Below, one piece after another: positions 6,184 through 12,746 of a stretch of 42,816 bases of DNA. A program made the translations under genes and the position numbers. Under the pieces are notes generated by a model. The model did not search any database. It worked only from the letters and a program-made list of their open reading frames with translations, and was not told the DNA's origin. The DNA is from Endozoicomonas sp. G2_2. Lineage in GTDB: Bacteria; Pseudomonadota; Gammaproteobacteria; Nevskiales; Salinisphaeraceae. Location of the stretch: positions 1 to 42,816 of the forward strand of contig NZ_JAGHQU010000020.1 in NCBI RefSeq assembly GCF_017744135.1, read 5' to 3'. Each line of letters opens with the position of its first letter. The first letter of the stretch is position 1.

Positions 6184-6277
6184 GGCGCTGGAACGGATCC
6201 GCTATGTCGTCAGACGATCGATCGGCGCGATAGTCAGCGACGACTGCGCGGCGGCGACCCTGGCGCCGCCGCGCCTC

Positions 6278-6862
6278 TCAGAAGCCCGGACTGGCCGATC
6301 CATTAGCGGAACCCTCGACAGCACCGTTGCTCCTGGTGGCAGCGGAGGGCGCCGCTGCTGCGGCGCCCGTAGCGTCCGTAGCTTTGCCCGCACCCGTGGC
6401 GCTGGTCGAAGTCGTGGCCTCGTCCTTCTTTGCGGTCGAGGTCTCGGCTGCTGCCGCATTCTTTTCCGTGGCCGAAGATGTGTCCTTCTTCGGCTTCGAG
6501 GCCTTCGGGTTTGCGTTGGTTGCGCTCTGCCCGTTCGAGGTCGTGGCCTTCTTGTTCGTCCCTTTCCCTTGGGTGGGATTCGCACGGCCATTGCTGCGCT
6601 GGGCTCGACTGCGGTTGCGGCCGCCGTCGTCGATTTCGGAGATGCCACTTTCCAGATGCCCAAGCATCGCGCGACATTTGCTGCGAATCTCTTCATAGCG
6701 CGATTCGCTCATCTGACCTCGGCCATACCGTTCGTCGGCACGACGCACGATTCGATCGAGTCGCTTTGCCTGTTCGACCAGGCGCGCGGTGTAGGGCGAC
6801 GAGATGATTACCTTCTCGGACGGCTTGTTGGAGATCTGCTGGGGGATGTTGGCTTCGGCCAT
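6278..6862 (-). CDS. Hypothetical protein with helical N-domain and low-complexity tail (194 aa)
   Basis: The ATG at 6862 is preceded by GAGAA at suitable spacing; a longer frame to 6979 would run through the promoter-like motif at 6885. Residues 1-85 look like a folded helical domain (SSPYTARLVEQAKRLDRIV, then ESRYEEIRSKCRAMLGHLES). Residues 90-194 are low complexity, made almost wholly of A, T, S, N, K and G, a disordered tail resembling histone-like or linker sequences but less basic. No family is recognised. It is the last gene before the gene-free region. Confidence 0.65.
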   Translation of the reverse strand: MAEANIPQQISNKPSEKVIISSPYTARLVEQAKRLDRIVRRADERYGRGQMSESRYEEIRSKCRAMLGHLESGISEIDDGGRNRSRAQRSNGRANPTQGKGTNKKATTSNGQSATNANPKASKPKKDTSSATEKNAAAAETSTAKKDEATTSTSATGAGKATDATGAAAAAPSAATRSNGAVEGSANGSASPGF

Positions 6863-6884
6863 AGTTCTTCTCGCTGATGTACCT

Positions 6885-6900
6885 GCCCCATAAAAGGGGT
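6885..6900. promoter_or_regulatory. Copy 1 of a near-palindromic motif shared by three operons
   Basis: Plus-strand GCCCCATAAAAGGGGT, 22 bp upstream of the start at 6862. It aligns, with one gap, to copies at 30485-30501 and 35522-35538 (consensus ACCCCYAYAAARRGGGT). A regulator or sigma-factor site is inferred from repetition at operon heads. Confidence 0.55.
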
Positions 6901-6920
6901 CGGCACAACAGCATTCGAGT

Positions 6921-7211
6921 CTATTCTTGACCGAATCCCGGAATTGCGCTCGCGATTGAGACGCAGCGATCGTGAACATTCATCGAATGCTCGATCATCA
7001 TCAGATGGAAATCATGCGCCTTCGGGATCACCAACTGCGGCAGATCCACAGTCACGGTGTTGTACGCGAGGTAGATCGGGTAGCACGCGACTTGTGGCCG
7101 GGCTGCTGCGGGGTTCAATGCGACCTGGACGCACATCAGGATGATCCCGATGACGGCGATGAGTCGTAGCGTTTTTGCGAAAGGGCCTGCGCCGCTGGCG
7201 TTATCAGCCAT
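6921..7211 (-). CDS. Exported or membrane-anchored hypothetical protein (96 aa)
   Basis: Begins MADNASGAGPFAKTLRLIA followed by a hydrophobic segment (about residues 17-33, IAVIGIILMCVQVAL) and an AAARP sequence that could be a signal-peptidase site. The remaining 60 residues contain two Cys (ACYP and DRCVS) and His residues. The start overlaps the end of the primase gene by 8 bp, indicating coupling. No family is recognised; the predicted location is inner membrane or periplasm. Confidence 0.55.
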   Translation of the reverse strand: MADNASGAGPFAKTLRLIAVIGIILMCVQVALNPAAARPQVACYPIYLAYNTVTVDLPQLVIPKAHDFHLMMIEHSMNVHDRCVSIASAIPGFGQE

Positions 7212-8517
7212 CGTGCGCCGTAAATCTGATGGTCATCCCGTACCTCACTCTCAGTTGGTGTCTGATCGCGTCGAGGGACATGCCGCTGCGGCTCATCGCT
7301 GATGCAACTCGCATCATGGATTCCTCGTCAGCGACAGGTTCGACTCCACAACTAGAAAGCAGGCGGTCGTGGAGCATTCGGGATACATCAGTGAGATTCA
7401 GCCGTAGCCGGTATAGCCGGGCGATACGGTCCGTGTGCGCGGCTGAGAACTCGTCGGTGAGGCGAATGATCTGCTGGGCAATGAACACGCCACCATTGAT
7501 CGCGTCGTGCGTCATGTCGTGAACGGTCTCGACACGGCCCCCAGCGCGCAGAGCGTCGACGTCGTCCTCGCCCTCGCGAGTGACGCTGAAAGACGTGACG
7601 ATTCCTAGAGGTTCGCAACACGCGATCGTGCGGAGAATACCCTCGTAGCCGGCCTCGCCCGCATCCGCCAGGAAAATCAGCTCACGCACTCCGTTGGACG
7701 CCAGGGTAGCCGCTTGGTCAGCGGTAACCTGGTTCTGACCCGTCGCTGCCGCGGGAATGCCCATGGTGCGCAGGGCGTATTGATCGAGGTGGCCTTCGAC
7801 ACACACAGATGGCCCTATAGCGCGCGCCCAGCCATAGGGGCGTGCTTTGGATGTGCCAACTGCGAATGTGTATTTTGGGTCGGCACCGTCAATGCTACGA
7901 CCCCAGAGACGAATCGTACCGTCCGGCTGCTGCCAATAGCCCACAACGCGATTATCGAAACGCGACTCACTGCCACGTTTAGGCAGTACGTCCCATTCGC
8001 GACAGAGGGCGAGATCGGCGCCAGCTTCCTTGAGCTTGGCCCCAACAACCTGAGCCGAGGGGTAGAACCCAAGAACAGTGGTATCGATCTCAGCGTCGTC
8101 ATAACGACGTGTGTGTGTCAGGTAGCGCCAGGCAGCGGTGTCGCACTTCAGGAATGCGCCCAACACATCTTGGACGATTGCAGCCGTTGATCGTGTGGTG
8201 CGGCTCGGGCGGTCGTCCTCATCGTCAGGCAGATCGATACCTGCCATCGCATGCAGGTCTTGAGCGATTTCCGCTGAGGTCATGCCCAGCGACTCGAGCA
8301 CATCCCAGACCGATGGAGTAGCGCCGCAGTTATCGCGGCGGTTGCATACGACGTGAGATCCACCGGGGTAGTAAAAAGCGCGCCGACTACCCTTGCACTC
8401 GGGGCAGTCGAGTTTATAGGCCGAACCGGCCTTGATCGGATTGAGAGCACCCATGAGTTCCGAGGCGTCTACCCGCGGGTAGATTGCCTCGCGCATGTGC
8501 TGGGCAGTGATCGGCAT
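7204..8517 (-). CDS. DnaG-like primase with zinc finger and TOPRIM domain
   Basis: 437 aa. An N-terminal zinc-binding motif is visible (CPEC at 38-41, then Cys 58 and Cys 63), as in DnaG-type CHC2 domains though spaced differently. A middle region follows, then a TOPRIM-like fold: SVCVEGHLDQYAL (near 244) supplies the acidic first motif, LIFLADAGEAGYEG (near 287) the D-x-D-like second, and GEDDVDALRAGG the segment usually GKDPD. It probably makes RNA primers for plasmid replication or for the transferred strand. It lies 17 bp downstream of the sigma-factor gene. It is shorter than chromosomal DnaG and lacks an obvious helicase-binding C-domain or helicase fusion. Confidence 0.8.
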   Translation of the reverse strand: MPITAQHMREAIYPRVDASELMGALNPIKAGSAYKLDCPECKGSRRAFYYPGGSHVVCNRRDNCGATPSVWDVLESLGMTSAEIAQDLHAMAGIDLPDDEDDRPSRTTRSTAAIVQDVLGAFLKCDTAAWRYLTHTRRYDDAEIDTTVLGFYPSAQVVGAKLKEAGADLALCREWDVLPKRGSESRFDNRVVGYWQQPDGTIRLWGRSIDGADPKYTFAVGTSKARPYGWARAIGPSVCVEGHLDQYALRTMGIPAAATGQNQVTADQAATLASNGVRELIFLADAGEAGYEGILRTIACCEPLGIVTSFSVTREGEDDVDALRAGGRVETVHDMTHDAINGGVFIAQQIIRLTDEFSAAHTDRIARLYRLRLNLTDVSRMLHDRLLSSCGVEPVADEESMMRVASAMSRSGMSLDAIRHQLRVRYGMTIRFTAHDG

Positions 8518-8534
8518 CGCAGCTACTCGATGCG

Positions 8535-9197
8535 TTATGCGAGTGGGCTGTCGGGTAGGGTGCCACCCTGAGACTCGTAGATTTCCTGGAGGCGACGTCG
8601 CGCCTTACGCAACAGGCCGTGGACGTTGTTTGTTGAGCAGTTGAGCATGCGTGCTGAATCGGCAGGACCGAGACCGCCAACGATGCTCAGCTCGAGAACC
8701 TTGAACTGCTGAGCTGGGAATGCATCACGAAGCGTTTCGAGCTGCATGGTCGAACGCCGATCATGCTCGTGCTCTTCCCACTGCAGCAACGCCTCTTGTT
8801 CGATAGATATGCCGCAGGTCCGCAGACGCTCAGGCGCGTCGTGCGTGATGACACTTTCGACCTCATCGATATCGGCGTTCCCAACCGATGCGTACTGAGA
8901 ATGAAATTTCCGACGCCACTGGGTGCGGATGATCTGCATGCAGTACGCGCGCAGAGAGCGGGCACGTGAATCCGGAGCCATATCAGCCTGGCGATCCATA
9001 ATCACCTGTGGCTGAGCGATACACAGAATGATCTCGGTAGCGACGTCTTCCGCCTGGACGGTCGCGGCATAGGCCGAATTACCCAGCGTGGCCACAGCGC
9101 AACGCGCTAGCCACTCACGCTCCTCGTATAGCAGTACCCGTAAATCGACCGCGCGAACCTCGTCGGCGGTCATTCCATCCAAAGCCTCTAGCGACAT
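8535..9197 (-). CDS. Plasmid-encoded sigma-70-family (ECF-like) RNA polymerase sigma factor
   Basis: 220 aa with two recognisable parts. A region-2-like helix set (residues about 28-90) includes AEDVATEIIL, matching the D-x(V)-Q-E region, and SLRAYCMQIIRTQWRRKF, resembling the region 2.3/2.4 arginine/tryptophan stretch. A region-4 helix-turn-helix (about 155-205) reads FKVLELSIVGGLGPADSA, then MLNCSTNNVHGLLRKARRRL. It starts at 9197 with GGGAGGGGGG directly upstream. It probably directs RNA polymerase to promoters of the element; which ones is unknown. An alternative is a sigma-like HTH activator. Confidence 0.78.
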   Translation of the reverse strand: MSLEALDGMTADEVRAVDLRVLLYEEREWLARCAVATLGNSAYAATVQAEDVATEIILCIAQPQVIMDRQADMAPDSRARSLRAYCMQIIRTQWRRKFHSQYASVGNADIDEVESVITHDAPERLRTCGISIEQEALLQWEEHEHDRRSTMQLETLRDAFPAQQFKVLELSIVGGLGPADSARMLNCSTNNVHGLLRKARRRLQEIYESQGGTLPDSPLA

Positions 9198-9224
9198 CCC
9201 CCCTCCCTCAGTTTTTCTTTAACG

Positions 9225-9244
9225 TCCCCTAGTCCCGCAGGGGA
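9225..9244. promoter_or_regulatory. Inverted repeat upstream of the sigma-factor gene
   Basis: TCCCCT and AGGGGA separated by 8 bp, about 28 bp upstream of the start at 9197. The CCCC/GGGG halves recall the operon-head motif at 6885, 30485 and 35522, but the spacer differs. Candidate operator for autoregulation. Confidence 0.4.
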
Positions 9245-9430
9245 TGTAACGACAGCGGCGCTGCGGAATCCAGCATGCGCACAAAAATAACAGAATTCTG
9301 TATGTAATATATTTGACGGCGAGTTGAGCCCAAATCGCTGACAACGGGGCTTAGATCGCCGGCGTTGACGGGAGCCATAAAACAACAACTTACGACGGGC
9401 CGATGCGTTGGTATCGACAGCCTCTACGAA
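9245..9430. other. Divergent intergenic region with AT-rich stretch
   Basis: Lies between the minus-strand sigma-factor operon and the plus-strand segregation operon. It contains an AT-rich stretch around 9283-9316 (AATAACAGAATTCTG and TATGTAATATATTTG) that stands out from the surrounding GC-rich DNA. Promoters for the two divergent operons or an origin unwinding element may be here; no DnaA-box consensus is seen. Confidence 0.35.
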
Positions 9431-9432
9431 AC

Positions 9433-9604
9433 AGCAGGAATTTTCCTAATAATGCAGAGTAATTCCGAGTTTTGCAGGTTTTTTCCGAAAAGGCTGGCGC
9501 TGACAGACGCGGCCCATCGCCCAGGCACTGGTTGGAGCCGGATTGCCGCAGGTTGTTGCAGACTAATTCCGGTTTACGCAGGTTTTTTCCGAGTATTTCC
9601 GAAT
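9433..9604. repeat. Repeat cluster, candidate centromere (parC) or iterons
   Basis: Two 35-bp direct repeats (9454-9488 and 9558-9592) agree at about 30 positions; both contain TAATTCCG and GCAGGTTTTTTCCGA. Further TTCCGA or TTTCCT half-sites lie at about 9441 and 9597. Repeats just upstream of an actin-type segregation operon are where ParR-type proteins bind in parMRC systems, so a centromere and operator role is inferred. Replication iterons are the alternative. Confidence 0.6.
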
Positions 9605-9630
9605 AACGCGGAATCGGGATTTTGGGCGCT

Positions 9631-10620
9631 GTGAGCACGCCTGATGAGACACAGGAGGCGGTGGACAGCTATGTCACTCGGCTGGCAGCGCTACGCCAGT
9701 CGAGGCGGTCGCACTTCGCAGAACTGATCGAAACGGTGTCTGCTGTCGACTGGGACTTGGATGCGCTCGAGACGAAACTGCACGCGCTGCGATCCCGCTT
9801 CAATGGTGTCCGCCCTGGCGGCCGGGTTCGATTCCATCTGCGATGGCATCCGAGCCGGCGTTCAAGCGCCGGTCTGATCCATCACGGGGTAGGGCTCGAG
9901 GTCTTAGTCAGTGATCAATCTGCGCCGCGTCAGACGCGAAGGTTGAAAGCCTGGCCACGGTCCATCGAGCTCGACCGTACGACACATCCCGCGGATCGAG
10001 CCTACAGGCGGGACGTCATCAAGGAGATCAAGGTTCTCAACCGAACCTTCATCCGAGATCGGTCATGGCTCTATCAACTCGGTAATGCCGTGAGAAAAAT
10101 CGCCTCGGACAATAGCCTTGAGGTCTTACCGATCGCGCCAACTCGGAACGACCTTACCTTTGATGCCGCCTGTCACTATCGGGCGGCAATATCCGCCCAC
10201 GTCATTCGCGTTATCAAGGCCCTGCTCGAGCAGATGGAATCGATCGATCGCGAGCTGACGAAAGTGATGTACGAGTTCAACACCGTCGAGCCTAAACGCC
10301 GGAATGGTTCGCTAAGCATCGCTTTCACTATACGAGGGACACAGATGGAGCAACGCCTGGGACCGAATGGCCCATTCTTCTCCACTGTGTCCTTCAAGAA
10401 CGGGAGGCGCTACGCGCACAGGCTCAAGTCAGGCAGCAAACGGTTTCCAAATCGCGTCAATCGCGATGTGCTCAGATCACGGCATCTCCGGCGTTACGCC
10501 AGGCCGCTGCTTCTGAAAGCGCGCCGAATTGAACAGCTTCGAAACAAGCGAGCTGAGTGCCAGGCCGCCGCTGAAAGCCTCTACCGTCACATTCGAACAA
10601 TGCAACGGGAATTGAAATGA
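9631..10620 (+). CDS. Hypothetical protein with internal duplication, first gene of the segregation operon
   Basis: 329 aa from GTG 9631 (TTG at 9622 also possible; neither has a strong ribosome-binding site). The protein is highly basic and seems to contain two related halves: RFNGVRPGGRVRFHLRWHP near residue 54 resembles EFNTVEPKRRNGSLSIAFT near 213, each preceded by a coiled helix and followed by an Arg-rich segment (RLKAWPRSIELDRTTHP and RLKSGSKRFPNRVN). Its stop overlaps the ParM-like start as ATGA, so it belongs to the segregation operon. No family is recognised. A DNA-binding role is suggested by the charge and the adjacent repeats. Confidence 0.65.
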   Translation: MSTPDETQEAVDSYVTRLAALRQSRRSHFAELIETVSAVDWDLDALETKLHALRSRFNGVRPGGRVRFHLRWHPSRRSSAGLIHHGVGLEVLVSDQSAPRQTRRLKAWPRSIELDRTTHPADRAYRRDVIKEIKVLNRTFIRDRSWLYQLGNAVRKIASDNSLEVLPIAPTRNDLTFDAACHYRAAISAHVIRVIKALLEQMESIDRELTKVMYEFNTVEPKRRNGSLSIAFTIRGTQMEQRLGPNGPFFSTVSFKNGRRYAHRLKSGSKRFPNRVNRDVLRSRHLRRYARPLLLKARRIEQLRNKRAECQAAAESLYRHIRTMQRELK

Positions 10621-11567
10621 CACAGACGGTAAATGCCGGCATCGACATCGGGTACGGGGCAGTAAAGGTGGTCGCCAGTGAACGCGCGCCTTTCTCTTTC
10701 CCTGCATATACGGCCAGGATTGAAGATGTCCAGATGTTGCCACCCGATATGAAACGAAGGGTGATCACGCTTGACGGCATCAACTACCTGGTCGGGGATG
10801 ATGCTCGTAAGGTCAGACGCGTAACCGAGACCTATGTGGATAGCGATCGGATTCATCAGAATGAATACCGGCTGCTGGGCTTGCACGCCCTGCGGATGCT
10901 GGACGCTGAAAGGGTCAACCTGACCGCTGGCCTTCCTGTACGCGACTACACGCGCCATAGGGAAGCGCTCGCCGAGATTGTTCGCTCTTGGAATGGCGTC
11001 TATTGCAAGGTTGCCCTGCACAAGGTGGTCCCGCAGCCGTTCGGCACTTTCTGGGATATCGGGCTGAACCTGGACCCAGTGGAAACCAAGCAGTTCGAAC
11101 ACGGCAAGGTGGCCATTATCGATATCGGATCGGGTACCACCGACCTCATTGAAGTCAACGAAAACCAGTTCAACCCGGCCTCATATACGACCGATCCGTT
11201 CGCTGTTTCGATTGCGATGAAGCTGATCCGGAACCAGATTCAGGTGAAGCACAACGCCGAGTTCGACATCACGGCGATACCCAAGATCGCGGCCGACGGC
11301 GAGTTCATGTCCAAAGGCAAGCCGCTATCGGTGGCTCGGATCGTCTCTGAAGCGAAGCGCCATGTCGTGATCAACACGCTCGCGGTGGCTCAGAGACTGT
11401 GGGGTAGCCTCAATACATTCCGATACGTGGTCGTGACAGGTGGCGGTGCTCAGTTCCTGCGTGAAGAGCTGGAGCAGTATATTCCCAGTGAACAGCTTAT
11501 GATCCCCACGGATCCCGAATTCAGCAACGCCCGCGGTTTCTTGGCGGCAACCTTAAAGACGAGCTGA
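10617..11567 (+). CDS. parM: ParM/StbA-like actin-family segregation ATPase
   Basis: 316 aa, typical for ParM. The actin ATPase signatures are present: phosphate 1 AGIDIGYGAVKVV at residues 8-20, phosphate 2 AIIDIGSGTTDLIEV near 166-180, and the adenosine motif YVVVTGGGAQFLREE near 272. These proteins polymerise into filaments that push plasmid copies apart when capped by ParR bound to a centromere. The start overlaps the preceding stop by ATGA, and the ParR-like gene follows after 1 bp. Assignment as segregation protein rather than another actin-like protein rests on this context. Confidence 0.85.
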   Translation: MTQTVNAGIDIGYGAVKVVASERAPFSFPAYTARIEDVQMLPPDMKRRVITLDGINYLVGDDARKVRRVTETYVDSDRIHQNEYRLLGLHALRMLDAERVNLTAGLPVRDYTRHREALAEIVRSWNGVYCKVALHKVVPQPFGTFWDIGLNLDPVETKQFEHGKVAIIDIGSGTTDLIEVNENQFNPASYTTDPFAVSIAMKLIRNQIQVKHNAEFDITAIPKIAADGEFMSKGKPLSVARIVSEAKRHVVINTLAVAQRLWGSLNTFRYVVVTGGGAQFLREELEQYIPSEQLMIPTDPEFSNARGFLAATLKTS

Positions 11568-11568
11568 T

Positions 11569-12213
11569 ATGGCAGCAAAGACTCTGCGCTCTACCATCCA
11601 GCTGGATGAGACGAAGGATAAGGCTCTGATTGAGCACCTTGAGTCCTGTCGCTCGTCTCAGTACCGGCGAGCGCAACTGCACGTCTTCATCCTTGCTGCT
11701 TTGGATGACGATGAGCCAGTCCGGCTTGATCTTCAGGCTCTGACAGAGACTCCGGAAAATCTCTACAAGATCGAACTGATGATCCCGCCGACGTCACCCC
11801 CGCGGATCCGCGAGCTTCATAAGCAGACCAGCCGGAATCTTCGGACAGTGACATTGCGCGCTCTGATCCGATATGGATTCAAGCTAATCAGCGAGAACAG
11901 GGGCCCGAAGATATCGACAATGTTCAACGCTCTTGAGCATCAGGCAGTCGAGATTGTGGAGCAGCCCGGCGAGCAGCACGTTGCCGAACAAATCGATCAG
12001 CCTGACCTGCAAAGCGATGGGCGCAAGTCTGATACCCCGTCAGGTGACCAGATAGCGGAACGAAACGACGATTCGGCATCACCTCCCCGCCATCAGACGA
12101 GTGATCGGCAGGGAGAGTTCGAGGAAATGGACGCGCTCGACGACCACGAGAGTGAATCGTCGAGCGGTCAGCCCGAGTTCGACATGAATCGACTGCTCGG
12201 TTCTTTCGGTTAA
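11569..12213 (+). CDS. ParR-like DNA-binding partner of the actin ATPase
   Basis: 214 aa, following the ParM-like gene after 1 bp. The N-terminal 120 residues include TLRSTIQLDETKDKALIEHL, which resembles an RHH-type beta strand plus helix, and RIRELHKQTSRNLRTVTLRA, a basic helical segment. The remainder (about 120-214) is acidic and low complexity (E, D, Q, S), and probably disordered. ParR proteins bind centromere repeats and cap ParM filaments, which fits the location; sequence identity to known ParR is not evident by eye. The acidic tail is longer than usual. Confidence 0.6.
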   Translation: MAAKTLRSTIQLDETKDKALIEHLESCRSSQYRRAQLHVFILAALDDDEPVRLDLQALTETPENLYKIELMIPPTSPPRIRELHKQTSRNLRTVTLRALIRYGFKLISENRGPKISTMFNALEHQAVEIVEQPGEQHVAEQIDQPDLQSDGRKSDTPSGDQIAERNDDSASPPRHQTSDRQGEFEEMDALDDHESESSSGQPEFDMNRLLGSFG

Positions 12214-12217
12214 TGCG

Positions 12218-12703
12218 TCAAACTGGCCAGGCTGCTGACGCTTCGTATGCGTCCTTCGGGACGCAGCCGTGCGATTCAGCAGGCGATTCGAGTGCAATCC
12301 ATTCGTCCGCGAAGCCGGCGATGATTGTCTCCGCGGGATAGCGTTTCTGCGAGACCATGTAGTCGTAGGCATTCAGCATCGCAGCGCAGTCTTTCGACGA
12401 GCTCACTTCGAACGGCATGGCCTCGTAGAGATCCGGATCCGGCTTCGTGCGTAGAGTGACCATCTCAACGCGGCCTTTACCCTCACCCGAGAATCGGATT
12501 CGCGCCTGAACCATCATCGTCTCGCGCACGCGCGTCTGTTCGACGATCCATTTCGCGAGGTCCGAGAAAGGCATGTCCTCGACCTCAATTACATCGGGGT
12601 CGGTCGGCGTGCCGTAGCGCACCACGCCGTCCGGGACGGCCACTGTCGAACCAGCACAGCGGTACGCAGCGAGACTGACTACTTTGGTATCGGAATTGGT
12701 CAT
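12218..12703 (-). CDS. Hypothetical protein at the end of the conjugation region (161 aa)
   Basis: Unrecognised soluble protein beginning MTNSDTKVVSLAAYRCAG, convergent with the ParR-like gene (4 bp between stops). It contains a strand-rich segment MMVQARIRFSGEGKGRVEMV and a helical segment FADEWIALESPAE. It is 43 bp downstream of the large membrane protein gene at 12747 and may be the last gene of that transcript. A hairpin with a TTCG loop (12248-12265) is present in its 3' coding part and could help separate the convergent transcripts. Confidence 0.6.
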   Translation of the reverse strand: MTNSDTKVVSLAAYRCAGSTVAVPDGVVRYGTPTDPDVIEVEDMPFSDLAKWIVEQTRVRETMMVQARIRFSGEGKGRVEMVTLRTKPDPDLYEAMPFEVSSSKDCAAMLNAYDYMVSQKRYPAETIIAGFADEWIALESPAESHGCVPKDAYEASAAWPV

Positions 12704-12746
12704 GGGTCGTGCCTTCGTTGGGTCGTATATCGGTGAGTTTGGGGTA

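Larger units (their letters stand above)
5430..6277. other. Gene-free GC-rich region with hairpins and short repeats
   Basis: About 850 bp without a convincing gene; open frames here have composition typical of random high-GC sequence. It contains a compound inverted repeat (5766-5809), many G-runs between 5890 and 6160, three degenerate copies of a CTCGGTTGGAGA-like motif (6021-6037, 6089-6103, 6145-6159) and a strong CCGGCCGG hairpin (6164-6183). Such a region on a plasmid could be an origin of replication or transfer, or encode a structured RNA; no known nic site or iteron set is recognised. Confidence 0.5.

Noticed and set aside
6161-6877. 238-aa plus-strand frame antisense to the low-complexity protein gene
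   Set aside because: Arg/Gly/Cys-rich sequence produced by reading the Ala/Thr/Ser-rich gene backwards; no ribosome-binding site and no domain.
9433-9604. CRISPR array
   Set aside because: Only two 35-bp repeats, imperfect and about 104 bp apart, with no regular spacers or cas genes nearby.
12248-12265. TGCGTCC-TTCG-GGACGCA hairpin as a terminator
   Set aside because: It lies inside the coding region near the 3' end of the gene at 12218 and has no T-tract; at best it slows convergent transcription.
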